Shown here: positions 1 through 9,333 of the stretch, one piece after another
Position numbering within the stretch: the stretch's first letter is position 1
Layout: every line of letters begins with the position of its first letter
DNA from: Gemmatimonadaceae bacterium
GTDB lineage: Bacteria; Gemmatimonadota; Gemmatimonadetes; Gemmatimonadales; Gemmatimonadaceae
NCBI GenBank assembly: GCA_020852815.1
Contig: JADZAN010000030.1
Location: forward strand, 1 to 64,000
DNA length: 64,000 nucleotides
Direction: 5' to 3'
Program-made: the position numbers and the translations under genes
Notes under the pieces: generated by a model
Database searches by the model: none
Told to the model about the DNA's origin: nothing
What the model saw: only the letters and a program-made list of their open reading frames with translations

Positions 1-114
1 AGAGTGATCAGCCGTCGCGCGCCGCGTCCCGCCGTCCACTCGCCCCGCCCCTCGCCCGTGTACGCCCCACTCCCACCCCCCGGACCACGTCGCCACTTGA
101 CAGGTCGCTTCATA

Positions 115-252
115 TCAGAGTCACCGAACCAGATTCTCGATGACTCTGACCCCGATTGGCCCGGCCCCCTAGGCCGACACTTGGGGTCAGAGTCACCGAA
201 CCAATTTCTCGGTGACTCTGACCCCGATTCTCCCGCTGACCCCGATTCTCCG
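115..252. repeat. REP-like palindromes, family A (two units)
   Basis: Two near-identical inverted repeats lie upstream of the first gene. Each has the arm GGGGTCAGAGTCACCG, a short centre with GAACC and ATTCTC, and the return arm CGGTGACTCTGACCCC. The first unit spans 115-153 and the second 183-225. A partial arm (GACCCCGATTC) follows at 238-252. The same family recurs at 6212-7040. The arms can form a stem of about 15 bp. Such units resemble REP elements moved by REP-associated tyrosine transposases, but no transposase is present in this window. Confidence 0.8.
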
Positions 253-283
253 CGAGTTTCCCCGAGTCTCTGATCTCCCCCAC

Positions 284-1198
284 ATGGATCTCGACCTCCT
301 CGTACAGCAGGCCGCGCAGGCAATCGACGCCGGCGATGACGCCGCCGCCATCCGGGCGGTGGAGGCGCTTGGCGCGAATGCCCGGGACTACGCCCCCGCG
401 GTGTGGCAGGTCGCGCGGTTCTACGCGTACAAGGAGGCCTATGGCGAAGCCGCCGAACTCTTCCGGCGCGCGGTGACGCTCGATCCGCGCCTCTCGTCGG
501 TGGCCTTTCGCCTGGGACCGCATACGATCACGCTGCGCGACGTGGAGGGCTCCACGATGCCGGCGCTGGTGCTCGACGAACTCGGCGCCGGCATGTACGG
601 GCTGCGCGAGCGCACGTTTGCACCTGGCGACGTCATCATCGACGTAGGGGCGCACATCGGCGTGGTCTCGATCCTCGTCGCCAAGCGCTTTCCCGACGCA
701 CGCATCTACGCGTACGAACCGGCCTCGAGCAACTTCGCGATGCTTCAGGCAAACCTCGAGGCCAATGGCGTGCGCAACGTAGTGGCGGTGCAGGCGGCGG
801 TGGCGGGAGCGCCGGGAACGCTGGAGCTGGCATGGTCACCGTCGCAAACAGCCGGCGCCACGGCCGCGCAGTCGGCGGAGAAGCGCGACGCGCTGATCCG
901 TGAAGGGTGGCGCACCGAGACCGTCCCCTGCGTGACGCTGGACGACGTGTTCGTCGCGCACGGCATCGAGCGCTGCGCCTTCCTCAAGCTCGACTGCGAA
1001 GGCGCCGAGTGGGAGATCGTGCGCCGCGCAGCCGCGATCGAACGCGTCACGGCAATGGCGATGGAGTTGCACATCCCGTTCTCTCGTCAGGCAGAGGGTG
1101 TGCCCGCGCTGCAGCAGGCGTTCATCGACATCCTCATGGGGCGCTCTCCACGCCCCGACACGGTGGTGTCATCCACGGTGTGGTCGCGCTTCGACTAG
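284..1198 (+). CDS. FkbM-family SAM-dependent methyltransferase
   Basis: Predicted 304-residue methyltransferase. The N-terminal ~70 residues are helical and TPR-like (a region rich in Ala, with FRRAVTLDPRL). The catalytic part begins with the SAM-binding motif VIIDVGAHIGVVS, followed by an acidic strand end AYEPASSNF, and later FLKLDCEGAEWEI, the typical FkbM LD-EGAE signature. The family O-methylates sugars or secondary metabolites. The start at 284 is chosen because translation further upstream would run through the palindromic repeats. The acceptor cannot be told from sequence. The polysaccharide genes about 8 kb away could be related but are not adjacent. Confidence 0.85.
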   Translation: MDLDLLVQQAAQAIDAGDDAAAIRAVEALGANARDYAPAVWQVARFYAYKEAYGEAAELFRRAVTLDPRLSSVAFRLGPHTITLRDVEGSTMPALVLDELGAGMYGLRERTFAPGDVIIDVGAHIGVVSILVAKRFPDARIYAYEPASSNFAMLQANLEANGVRNVVAVQAAVAGAPGTLELAWSPSQTAGATAAQSAEKRDALIREGWRTETVPCVTLDDVFVAHGIERCAFLKLDCEGAEWEIVRRAAAIERVTAMAMELHIPFSRQAEGVPALQQAFIDILMGRSPRPDTVVSSTVWSRFD

Positions 1199-1354
1199 AG
1201 ACGGGTTCACAACTGGTTGTCGCAGTCCCTCCACACAGTCACCTCCCGCCGAGCCCGTCATCCGCGTCGTGTGACCGGATTTTGCATGAGAGCGCGTCAT
1301 CAGCTGGACTTCTGTCCACCACCGCACATCTCATGCACTCCGGGGGAGGGGATC

Positions 1355-3142
1355 ATGGCACGCGCACGCACCGTGGATTTCGAGGGAGAGGTCGGGACTG
1401 GCGGCGTCATCAACCAGGACTTGCCGCAGCCTGGGCAGTACGTTGGGCGACGCATCATCCAGATCGCCGATCTCTCGACCAAGTACTGGCTCGACACCGC
1501 CTCGACGCTCGGCACGCCGTGGAGCGAGGCCCTGGGACTCGTGCGCGCCGAGTCGGGGCTGTGGGAGATCGCCAAGCCGGAGAAGCTCACCGCAACATGG
1601 TTCGCCAGGCGTCGCAAGATCCCGCGCCGCAGCTCCTCGCGAACCATGCAGCTGGCGGAGATGCGGATCAACCAGAGCGCGCGTGACGCACTGCTGCAAC
1701 AGGGTTCGCTGGCCTCGTGGGTTCGCTCTCGCGGGCGCGGTACCACCGCCGCCAAGATGTACGACTACGATTCGTCCACGGGGAACACCACGCCTGACAC
1801 GTCATCGGGAACACCCGAGAAGCCTGACGAGCCAAAAGGCGGCAACGGCGGGACGGTCGACGACGAGACCAACGACTTCCACGACAGCATCGGCGAGTTG
1901 CTCGACGGCATCGTCCAGGTCCCCGCTCCCACCTGGGGAGGCGCCGGCAGCACGGCGCCGATCGACGTCGACGAGGCGCCCGTCCCTGCCCTCTTCATCG
2001 TGCAGGTCATCGGTATCACCGCCTTCCTGGGAGAGTACGGGCTGGGCAAGACGGTGAAGACGTTCACGCTCCTCCCCGGCGAGACGACGACGATCAGCAC
2101 GCGCACCTGGCGCGCGACCGAGGAGTCGGTCGCGCTCGCATCGTCGATCATCGATTCGTACACCGAGAGCGCCGCCGATCGCTTCGCCGAAACAGTGATG
2201 ACGGAGACAACCGACACCGCCACGCAGGAGCAGACGGAGAACTGGCACGCCGAAGCCGAGGTGAAAGGCTCGTTCGGCTTTGGCTCCGCGTCGGTGTCGG
2301 GCGGCGGCGGTGGTGAGTACTCGTCGTCGACAGAGGAGTTCGCCAAGTCGGTGGATGAAGCGGTCGCCGAGCACTCGGCCGAGTCGTCGGCACAGCGCGA
2401 GAACACGGTCACCTCCAACTCCGAAAGGTCGGAGTCGACGGAAGACGAGGAGGTCATCGAACGCACCATCACCAACATCAACGTGGGGCGCGTCCTCAAC
2501 TTCACCTTCCGCGAACTCAACCAGGTGTACCTCACGCGGACACACCTGAAAGAAGTGCGCATTGCCTTCTCCAACGGCAACTCCGGAAGCTGGCGCGAGG
2601 AGCCGGTGTCCAACATGCGCAAGCTGGTGGCCGAGGTGATCGCCCCGCAGTACGTGGACAGCGTCTGTCAGGACTTGCTCCGTACCATCGCTGTTGCGTT
2701 CGACAAGGACGGACTCCCGGTCCCCGTACTCGATCAGGTCGTGCTCACCAACTGCGGCCGGACAGCCACCGTGACCGATGCCACGCCCGACTCCAAGTGC
2801 CAGTACCGTGCGCCAACGGAGGATGGAACGCTCTACTATCGCTTCAAGCGCGGGCCGCTCGGGCAACAGGCGAGCGATCCCAACCTCGTCGACGGCGTCC
2901 TGCTCAAGGAGCGATCGGTGATCATGTCCACCGACAGCGTGGTGGTGGAGTCGCTGCTGGGCGTGAACTCGTCGCTCGATGCCTACTCCACCGCGCTGCA
3001 GAACGAGGCGATCCGTGAGAAGAAGCTGGCCAACGATCGGCAGCAGCTTGCGCACGCCATCGTGTCGGCAAAGGACGCGGAGGCGGCGGCGGTGTACGCG
3101 CAGGTGTACGCCCCCGGCGCCGATGACGCGGTGACTCCATGA
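1355..3142 (+). CDS. Unknown protein, coupled to the next gene
   Basis: A 595-residue protein I do not recognise. The start ATG at 1355 follows a good ribosome binding site (GGGGGAGGGG, about 4 nt away), which favours it over upstream in-frame starts. The N-terminus (MARARTVDFEGEV) has no signal peptide. The middle holds a hydrophobic strand region (VPALFIVQVIGITAFLGEYG), then a long polar, Ser/Thr/Glu-rich stretch around residues 240-370 that includes a run of glycines (SGGGGGEYSS) and is probably extended or coiled. After this comes an ordered segment (TNINVGRVLNFTFRELNQVY). The stop overlaps the next ATG by 4 nt, so the two products are probably made together and may form a complex. Confidence 0.8.
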   Translation: MARARTVDFEGEVGTGGVINQDLPQPGQYVGRRIIQIADLSTKYWLDTASTLGTPWSEALGLVRAESGLWEIAKPEKLTATWFARRRKIPRRSSSRTMQLAEMRINQSARDALLQQGSLASWVRSRGRGTTAAKMYDYDSSTGNTTPDTSSGTPEKPDEPKGGNGGTVDDETNDFHDSIGELLDGIVQVPAPTWGGAGSTAPIDVDEAPVPALFIVQVIGITAFLGEYGLGKTVKTFTLLPGETTTISTRTWRATEESVALASSIIDSYTESAADRFAETVMTETTDTATQEQTENWHAEAEVKGSFGFGSASVSGGGGGEYSSSTEEFAKSVDEAVAEHSAESSAQRENTVTSNSERSESTEDEEVIERTITNINVGRVLNFTFRELNQVYLTRTHLKEVRIAFSNGNSGSWREEPVSNMRKLVAEVIAPQYVDSVCQDLLRTIAVAFDKDGLPVPVLDQVVLTNCGRTATVTDATPDSKCQYRAPTEDGTLYYRFKRGPLGQQASDPNLVDGVLLKERSVIMSTDSVVVESLLGVNSSLDAYSTALQNEAIREKKLANDRQQLAHAIVSAKDAEAAAVYAQVYAPGADDAVTP

Positions 3143-4083
3143 CTCCCCAACCGGCCACGCCGGACACCGCGCTCCAGGTCCCGGCCACGCCTGTCACCCC
3201 GTTGTCCAACGCAGCCACGGGGACAAACAACCAGGTGCTGGCCACCGGGGCCACGTCGCCAAAGAAGCGGAAGGGCGGTCGGGTCCTGGTCACCCAGCCA
3301 TCGCTCTCGTCGGTCGCGGAGGTGCTGTTCGAGCAGACGCAGGGAGTCCCGCCTGACGAGGTGGTCTACGTCGAGTCGGCCGAGCAGTTCCGCGATCGGC
3401 TCGCTGAGTACTCCTCGATCGACCACCTGGCCATCCTGCTGCACATGATCGAGGATGAATTGCTCTTCGCGCAGAAGCAGCGCACGCTGGCGGAAACGCA
3501 GGTGGTCATCGAGGGGAGCGTCCCACCCATCGCGCGTTGGACGTTCGACGGGTGCGGGATCGGCCGCGGGACCTCGGCGCTGTATGCGTTCGCCGAGCAC
3601 TTCGGGGTGGCGCGCATGGAAGGGTGGACGCACTACCACCATCTCGAGTCGTGGGGGAAGGTCGTCAGCGGGGTCCCGTCAGCTGCCACGATCGCCGCGC
3701 AGCACACGGAACTCGAGCGCGCGGCGAACTTCCTCCCCAAGGGAGACGCTGGCGCCACGTACTCGGCCAGCGAGATGGAGTCGTTGATGCAGCAGGGGAC
3801 CTCGTTCACGTACCTCAGCGAGTTCTTCACCTACTACGGTGAAGACTCACTCGTATTCGCCAACGTACTGACCGATCCCCGATGGACCGACAGCATCACC
3901 GGGCAGCCCGTGCTGCAGCCGTGGGCGGCGGTGCGACATCCCACGGAGGCGTGGTATCCGCGCACGGCGGCGGTCACGCGTGTGGTGTCGTCGCCGCAGG
4001 AGGCGAGTGCCTTCGAGCTGTACTTCGACAGCAACCCGCAACTCTATCGGGTGGTGATCATGCCGCCCGCGAAGGTGCCGTGA
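3139..4083 (+). CDS. Unknown protein, second gene of coupled pair
   Basis: A 314-residue protein of unknown function whose ATG overlaps the stop of the upstream gene (ATGA). The first ~45 residues are Pro/Thr-rich and low complexity, ending in a basic patch (KKRKGGR). The rest looks globular: a strand (RVLVTQPSLSSVAEVLF), an acidic helix, then a strand/helix unit (IDHLAILLHMIEDELLF), and a conserved-looking centre (WTFDGCGIGRGTSALYAF, followed by EGWTHYHHLESWG with two adjacent His). No signal peptide and no membrane segment. The tight coupling suggests a partner role with the 595-residue protein. Confidence 0.8.
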   Translation: MTPQPATPDTALQVPATPVTPLSNAATGTNNQVLATGATSPKKRKGGRVLVTQPSLSSVAEVLFEQTQGVPPDEVVYVESAEQFRDRLAEYSSIDHLAILLHMIEDELLFAQKQRTLAETQVVIEGSVPPIARWTFDGCGIGRGTSALYAFAEHFGVARMEGWTHYHHLESWGKVVSGVPSAATIAAQHTELERAANFLPKGDAGATYSASEMESLMQQGTSFTYLSEFFTYYGEDSLVFANVLTDPRWTDSITGQPVLQPWAAVRHPTEAWYPRTAAVTRVVSSPQEASAFELYFDSNPQLYRVVIMPPAKVP

Positions 4084-4103
4084 GGTGAAACGAAGGGCTC
4101 CCA

Positions 4104-6167
4104 CTACTTGCGGCACGCATTGGCCGGCTCGTATCGCGCCCACACGGGCTTTCCGTCGGCGGCGGTACGGAAGCCGGCGACCTCGTCGAAGAAGCGGTTG
4201 TAGTCCTCGAGCGCCTGCCAGCGTTCGCCTAACGTCCAGCGCGTGGTGAACTGCTGGTCGAGGCAGGTGCACCACGCGCGCATCGGCCGCGTGGCGCCGC
4301 GTTCCTGCTCGTGCTGCTCGCACTTGCCGGCGAGCGACGGGGGCCACTCGCCGAGGGCGGGGAGTGCGACGCGGGCACGCTCCGCCTGCAGAGTCGGCAG
4401 GCGCAATGCCATGCGACGCATGTTTTCCATGTGTTGCATCACCTGCGGCGACTCGCACCCGCCCTCGAACAGGAGCGCCATGTCCTCGCGCATGGCCACG
4501 GCAAAGCGGGGGAGGATGGCCATCTGGCCCATCGCCGCCCCCGGATTGGTGAGCAGGCGCCCCAGCATGTCGAGCAAGCCATCGACGGAGTTGGCCTCGA
4601 GCCCCCCGGGCGCCATCGGCAGCGCTTGCGGCGTGTTCTTCTCCCACCAGATGTAGGGATCCACGAAGGCGCGCGGGATCCACGTCGTGTCGCCTCCTGC
4701 CGGTTCCCACTCGTTCCCCAGATCGTCGCGCCGGATCGTTTTCGTCACGCGGTACGGGGAGCCAAGGGGGATGAGCCGGCGACAGCGATTGGAGTAGGCG
4801 CGGATGGTGCGCGCATACAGGTTGCCGAATTCCCAGTGTGTCGCCGCGTTAGGCCAGTCGCCATCGAAGATGGCGCGGAACTCCGGCCCGAGTGCATAGC
4901 GGTCCCACGTGGCCGGAGGGAGATAGTGCAGCCCGGCGGCGGCGAGCAGCCGGCGGCGTTCCGCGTCCCGCGTGCGCGCGCGGGCGCGTCGCCCTTCCAG
5001 CTCGGCGGACTCGCGCGCATACATCGCCGCCCGGTACGCGGCGTAGCCCTTCTGCTGGTCGGCAATTCCCTGTTGGACCTTCTGGATGGAAGCGAGCGTG
5101 TTGAGGTCGGTCGCGCTCGTGCCGCGCTCCGTCCCGGCGTTCCACTGGAACGGACCGCCCGCCGCGTTGCGCCGGCCGTCCCAGATCTCCTCGGCGGCCG
5201 GAACCTCGACCTCCTGCCCGGTGAGGAAGTGGCGCTCGTTGTTCCAGGGGAAACGCGAGTCGGGCTGGCGATCCAGCGTCACCCCCTTGGCGTAGTGATA
5301 GATCGTGACGTGCCGATAGCGCTCGCCGCGGTCGCGCAGGAGGGGAACGATGTGCGTGCGGAAGCGTTCCTGCTCGCGGGGCCCATAGCGGGCGACATCG
5401 AAGCCCATCGTCCCCTTCTCGCGCGTGTAGTCGAGCACCGGTTCGTCAGGCGCAATGGGGCGGACGATGGCGAAGTACTGATTGGAGCCGCGCTCCCCGA
5501 GCCGGTAGATGGCGAGGTCGCCAGCCACCTTCTCCAGCGTTGACCCGGGCCAGCCGCGCTCCTGCAGCGTGGCCGCGCCGCCTAACGGCGCCGCCGCCAC
5601 CGCAGATGGAGCTGTACTCCTGACGTAGAGCGGGTGCTGCGAGATGATCGGCACCGCGACCAGGTAGCGCGTCCCCGCCTGGGCCCGCACCGGAAAGACG
5701 CCCTGCGTGAGCGCCTCACGCACCACCTGCGTGGCCGAGCCCACCACTTGGTTTCCGTAGTTAGCTCGGCGCATCTGCAGGGCAACCGCCTGGGAGGAGA
5801 TCGCCGCGAAGCCCGCATCCTCGACGAACAACTCGCCCCCCTGCGTGCCGATGCGGACACTGAGCAGGATGCAGCTGTTGCCAGGGATGTCGACCGGGAG
5901 CTGGATCGGGGTGGCTGGCGATCGGGCCAGCGGCGCCATGCCGTTGTAGAGCATCGGCGTGCGCAGCGGTGCTTCGCGCTCCAGCGCCTGCTGGATGGTG
6001 GGGGCGTTGCAGGGGTGGTCGGGCGACGGCTGCGCGATGGCGGGGAGTGGGAGGAGAGCAGTGGTCGCGCCCAGGGCGATGGCGGCCGACGCGAGGGGGC
6101 GGTGCAGGGAGAGGCGGGGCGTGCGGGAGTGCTTTCGTGCGCGAGAGGGGACGCTGGGTGTCAGCAC
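4104..6167 (-). CDS. Large secreted protein of unknown function
   Basis: A 687-residue protein with a Sec-type signal peptide: a basic N-region (residues ~8-24), a hydrophobic core (AIALGATTALLPLPAIA) and probable cleavage after AIA-Q near residue 45. The mature part begins with a compact domain (residues ~50-200) with strands such as SCILLSVRIGTQGGELFVED, which could be a beta-sandwich. The middle (~330-400) is charged and helical (MYARESAELEGRRARARTRD). The C-terminal part contains several cysteines and aromatic residues. No family recognised. It faces the upstream pair tail to tail with a 20-bp gap. Two 5' ATGs are close together, so the exact start is uncertain. Confidence 0.75.
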   Translation of the reverse strand: MLTPSVPSRARKHSRTPRLSLHRPLASAAIALGATTALLPLPAIAQPSPDHPCNAPTIQQALEREAPLRTPMLYNGMAPLARSPATPIQLPVDIPGNSCILLSVRIGTQGGELFVEDAGFAAISSQAVALQMRRANYGNQVVGSATQVVREALTQGVFPVRAQAGTRYLVAVPIISQHPLYVRSTAPSAVAAAPLGGAATLQERGWPGSTLEKVAGDLAIYRLGERGSNQYFAIVRPIAPDEPVLDYTREKGTMGFDVARYGPREQERFRTHIVPLLRDRGERYRHVTIYHYAKGVTLDRQPDSRFPWNNERHFLTGQEVEVPAAEEIWDGRRNAAGGPFQWNAGTERGTSATDLNTLASIQKVQQGIADQQKGYAAYRAAMYARESAELEGRRARARTRDAERRRLLAAAGLHYLPPATWDRYALGPEFRAIFDGDWPNAATHWEFGNLYARTIRAYSNRCRRLIPLGSPYRVTKTIRRDDLGNEWEPAGGDTTWIPRAFVDPYIWWEKNTPQALPMAPGGLEANSVDGLLDMLGRLLTNPGAAMGQMAILPRFAVAMREDMALLFEGGCESPQVMQHMENMRRMALRLPTLQAERARVALPALGEWPPSLAGKCEQHEQERGATRPMRAWCTCLDQQFTTRWTLGERWQALEDYNRFFDEVAGFRTAADGKPVWARYEPANACRK

Positions 6168-6211
6168 GGTCGCCGCTCCGAGGAGGGTTCCAGAATTGGC
6201 GTCAGTAAGAT

Positions 6212-6289
6212 CGGGGTCAAATCGGGGTCAGAGTCAGCGAACCAATTTCTCGCTGACTCTGACCCCAATTTTGCTGACCCCAATTCTGG
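6212..6289. repeat. REP-like palindrome, family A
   Basis: One full inverted repeat (GGGGTCAGAGTCAGCG and its return arm CGCTGACTCTGACCCC), flanked by partial arms GATCGGGGTCAA and GCTGACCCCAATTC. It lies between the signal-peptide gene and the small membrane protein gene. The arms show compensatory changes compared with the copies at 115-225 (AGTCAGCG/CGCTGACT here, AGTCACCG/CGGTGACT there), which supports selection for the hairpin. Confidence 0.8.
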
Positions 6290-6309
6290 AGACGCTGGGG
6301 CGGGTCTGG

Positions 6310-6603
6310 CTAGGGATCCCCCCCCATCCACCCCCCCATCCCGCGTGCCGCCAGCCCCAGCAGCGCCACCACGGCACCAACCACGAAGGCGTAGGCGATG
6401 ATCCAATAGCCTTCACTCGCCAGGATCGCCCCGCCCAACTCGGCGCCCACACTCCCCGCGGAGAAGATGACGGCCACCGTCGCGACTGCTGCGCTGGCGA
6501 TGGCGGCGAGCAGGACGACGCGCCCCCGCGTCGCTCCATTCATGCGCACGCCACGGTGGTACCCCCACATAGCAGCTGCCACGATCAACACATAGGTCAC
6601 CAT
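6310..6603 (-). CDS. Small three-helix membrane protein
   Basis: A 97-residue hydrophobic protein with three predicted membrane helices: TYVLIVAAAMWGY at the N-terminus, VVLLAAIASAAVATVAVIFS in the middle, and WIIAYAFVVGAVVALLGLAA near the C-terminus. The ending is glycine-rich (RGMGGWMGGDP). There is no recognisable family. It stands alone between repeat copies. Coding is supported by the consistent hydrophobic pattern and codon bias, but it is short, so confidence is moderate. Confidence 0.55.
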   Translation of the reverse strand: MVTYVLIVAAAMWGYHRGVRMNGATRGRVVLLAAIASAAVATVAVIFSAGSVGAELGGAILASEGYWIIAYAFVVGAVVALLGLAARGMGGWMGGDP

Positions 6604-6773
6604 GGTTCGCTCCGTTCGACTGTGGCGTGAATATGGGGCAACCTCTCCATGTCACACCATCTGGCACCGCCTCGGCCGGTGCGCTCATCTCGTGCGCCGA
6701 GAGTGCTGCGAGTGGAGGAGGTGGCGCGCGGAGGGGGGCGGATAAGCTTGTGGTTCAGCCCCGAGATCCAATT

Positions 6774-7040
6774 GGGGTCAGAGTCAGCGAACCAGATTCT
6801 CGGTGACTCTGACCCCAGTTCCGCGGACCACGATTCTGCTCCGCAGGAACGGGGGGAAACTGGTGCCTGGAGAATCGGGCTGATGAACTGAAGTGATTGT
6901 GGTTCAAGCCGTTACCTCTACCGCGCAATTGGGGTCAGAGTCACCGAACCAGATTCTCGCTGACTCTGACCCCGATTCTGCTCGCTGACTCTGACCCCGA
7001 TTCTGACCCGCTGACTCTGACCCCGATTCCGACCCCGATT
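6774..7040. repeat. REP-like palindromes, family A (two clusters)
   Basis: One unit at 6774-6816 and a second at 6931-7040. The latter is followed by a run of partial return arms (GCTGACTCTGACCCCGATTC, repeated three times with small changes), so the array has grown by tandem copying of one arm. The cluster lies just upstream of the esterase gene at 7122. Confidence 0.8.
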
Positions 7041-7121
7041 CCGCACCGCCCTCCCCCACCCCGCCACCATCGCGGCGTCGACCCGGCCACGCTACCTTCG
7101 CGGCTTCCCTCCCCCCCGCCC

Positions 7122-8282
7122 ATGCGCACCCGCTGCCTCGTCCGCTCCACCCTCCTCCCGCTCGCCCTCGCGCTCGGCGCTGCCCTCAGCGCCGCACTCG
7201 GCACTCCCCTCCCCGCCCAAACCCCGGCCACCGTCTCCGGCACCGACCGCTTCCACCTCACGGCAAAGAGCACCGGGGTCACCTATCGCATCGATGTCTC
7301 GCTCCCTCCGGGACTCGACGATATGAAGATCCGCCCGCCGCTCTTCGTCATCACCGATGCGAACCTGGCGTTCAATACGGTGCACGAGGCGGTGACGATG
7401 CTCGGCATCAGCGGGGAGATCGCGCCGGTGATCGTCGTGGGGGTGGGATACCCGGAGACGGATGGACGCGGCTACACGCCGGCCTACGCCGCCAGCCGCA
7501 CGCGTGACTACACGCCGAGTGACGTGAAGGCGATGCCGGGGGGCGGTGGGAGCGCGGCCTTCTTCTCATTCCTCGAGCATGAGCTGGTGCCGATGCTGGA
7601 ATCGAAGTATCGCGCCGACACCACGCGGCGCGGGCTGGGGGGGCATTCGTTAGGCGGGCTGTTCGCCACCTATGCGCTGCTGCAGCATCCGGGATTCTTC
7701 ACGCGCTACTGGATCGGTTCGCCCTCGCTCTGGTGGGACAACCTGCTCCCGTTCACCTGGCTCCCCACCACGAAGCAGGGGGCGACGCAGCCGAACGGGC
7801 GCGCCTATGTCACCGTGGGCGCGAAGGAAAGCGCGGTGATGGTCCCACCCGCGCGGCGGCTGGCGGCGGAGCTCAAGCGTAGCTTCCCGGCGCTCCGCGT
7901 GGGGTCGCAGGTGTACCCCGACGAGAGTCACGGCTCGGTGGTGGGCGGGGCGATCAGCCGGGCGCTCCGCTTCCTCTATGGCGACTTCGGACGCCCCACG
8001 GTGCTACTTTCGCCAGCTGCAAGAGCGGAGTATACGGGGGATTGGTCGTCGCCAAACGTCACGATCCGCCTCCGCCCCGCGGCGACAGGGGTGCAGATGT
8101 CGCTGACCTACACGGGTCAAACGATCACCGACACGCTCTACGCCGCATCGCGCGACACGCTCTTCTCCGCCGGTGGTACCGCGTCGCAGTTTGTCGCCCT
8201 GCGCGGCGCGAAGGGACGGATCACCGCACTCAAGGGAACATTGCTCGGCGCAACGATGGAGTACGTGCGGGGGAAGAAGTGA
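7122..8282 (+). CDS. Secreted alpha/beta-hydrolase, putative esterase family
   Basis: 386 residues. A signal peptide (LPLALALGAALSAALGTPLPA) precedes an alpha/beta-hydrolase of the putative-esterase type (siderophore esterase/esterase D-like). The nucleophile elbow is GGHSLGGLFA (Ser near residue 178), and an aromatic segment IGSPSLWWDN follows, as in this family. The likely catalytic His is in YPDESHGSV. The last ~90 residues form a small beta-domain after an alanine linker, similar to tails on other secreted hydrolases. The start at 7122 gives a proper signal peptide; longer in-frame readings run into the repeats. Substrate unknown. Confidence 0.85.
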   Translation: MRTRCLVRSTLLPLALALGAALSAALGTPLPAQTPATVSGTDRFHLTAKSTGVTYRIDVSLPPGLDDMKIRPPLFVITDANLAFNTVHEAVTMLGISGEIAPVIVVGVGYPETDGRGYTPAYAASRTRDYTPSDVKAMPGGGGSAAFFSFLEHELVPMLESKYRADTTRRGLGGHSLGGLFATYALLQHPGFFTRYWIGSPSLWWDNLLPFTWLPTTKQGATQPNGRAYVTVGAKESAVMVPPARRLAAELKRSFPALRVGSQVYPDESHGSVVGGAISRALRFLYGDFGRPTVLLSPAARAEYTGDWSSPNVTIRLRPAATGVQMSLTYTGQTITDTLYAASRDTLFSAGGTASQFVALRGAKGRITALKGTLLGATMEYVRGKK

Positions 8283-8323
8283 GGCGTGCCGCCATCCAGG
8301 GTTGGCGCGACTGAGGCCGCTGC

Positions 8324-9313
8324 ATGCGAGCACTGCTCCTTCATCATCCCTACACATACCCCCGCTTCGAACAGGACTTCGTCGATCGCGTCGCCGAGCT
8401 GGACGAGTTCGATGTCGTTGCGGCTGACGTGCAGGCGCTGGAGGCGGGGACCCTGGCGGGGGGCGATCGGTCGATCGCACTCTCACACTACGACGCGGTC
8501 ATCGTCTTCGTCGCCTTCCGGCGGCTGCGCACCGCGCCCACGCTGGACTGGGGGGACTTCCTCGGGCTCCGCGTGCTCATGGATCACGACATCATCCAGA
8601 ACTACAGCGACATCTTCGACGCGACGCTGGGCGGAGCATGGCCACCTGTCTTTCATCGGCACCGCTTCGACACCATGGTGACCTCCGGGCTCACGATCCG
8701 CTCGCGCCTTGCAGGTGACGGCATTGCCGCCGACTGGGTGCCCAAGGGGTTCGAGCCGGCGCGCTTTCCCTTGCACACGGGACGGCGTTCCGGCATCGCG
8801 ACATATGGCAGCGCCTACGCCTGCCGACAGGTGGCGGAACGCGCGCTGCGCGACGCGCGCATCCCGCTCAAGCGCCTCGATACCACGCCGTACTTGCAGC
8901 TGGGAGCGAAGCTGAACCGCTTCCTGGGATGCCTGGCGATCTCCTCGGACCTCGAGGTGCCGCCGGAGCAGCGCGCGACGCTGGCGCGCGCCGTGGCGCG
9001 CGACGTCCCAATGCGCCCGGGACTGGAACCGATGGCCAAGCTCTTCGAAGCCGCCGGCGCCGGCTGCTGCCCCATCGCCGATGCGATGGACGACCTGGAG
9101 GCGCTCGGCTTTCGCGACGGCGAGACGTGCCTCACGTTTCGTTCGCACGCCGAACTCGTCGAGAAGGTGCGGGGCGCGGTTGCTGACCCGCGCTCGCTGG
9201 CGGCGATGGGAGCGGCGGCGGCAGCGCTCGCGCGCGCCGAGCACACGTGGTCGCACCGCGCCCGCACGTTGCGCGACGTGATCGCTCGCCGACTGCAACA
9301 CTCCTCGCTGTAG
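8324..9313 (+). CDS. Glycosyltransferase, CgeB-like/GT-B type
   Basis: 329 residues. The N-terminus (MRALLLHHPYTYPRFE) is a first Rossmann strand, followed by helices and YDAVIVFVAFRRLR. The C-terminal half holds PMRPGLEPMAKLFEAAGAGC, the region that in GT-B enzymes of the group-1/CgeB kind binds the sugar nucleotide, then DGETCLTFRSHAELVEKVRG, a typical end of such proteins. It lies 20 bp upstream of an ABC exporter and near other glycosyltransferases, so a role in surface polysaccharide or glycolipid assembly is likely. Confidence 0.75.
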   Translation: MRALLLHHPYTYPRFEQDFVDRVAELDEFDVVAADVQALEAGTLAGGDRSIALSHYDAVIVFVAFRRLRTAPTLDWGDFLGLRVLMDHDIIQNYSDIFDATLGGAWPPVFHRHRFDTMVTSGLTIRSRLAGDGIAADWVPKGFEPARFPLHTGRRSGIATYGSAYACRQVAERALRDARIPLKRLDTTPYLQLGAKLNRFLGCLAISSDLEVPPEQRATLARAVARDVPMRPGLEPMAKLFEAAGAGCCPIADAMDDLEALGFRDGETCLTFRSHAELVEKVRGAVADPRSLAAMGAAAAALARAEHTWSHRARTLRDVIARRLQHSSL

Positions 9314-9333
9314 ACTGACCGTCGTCCTGATAG

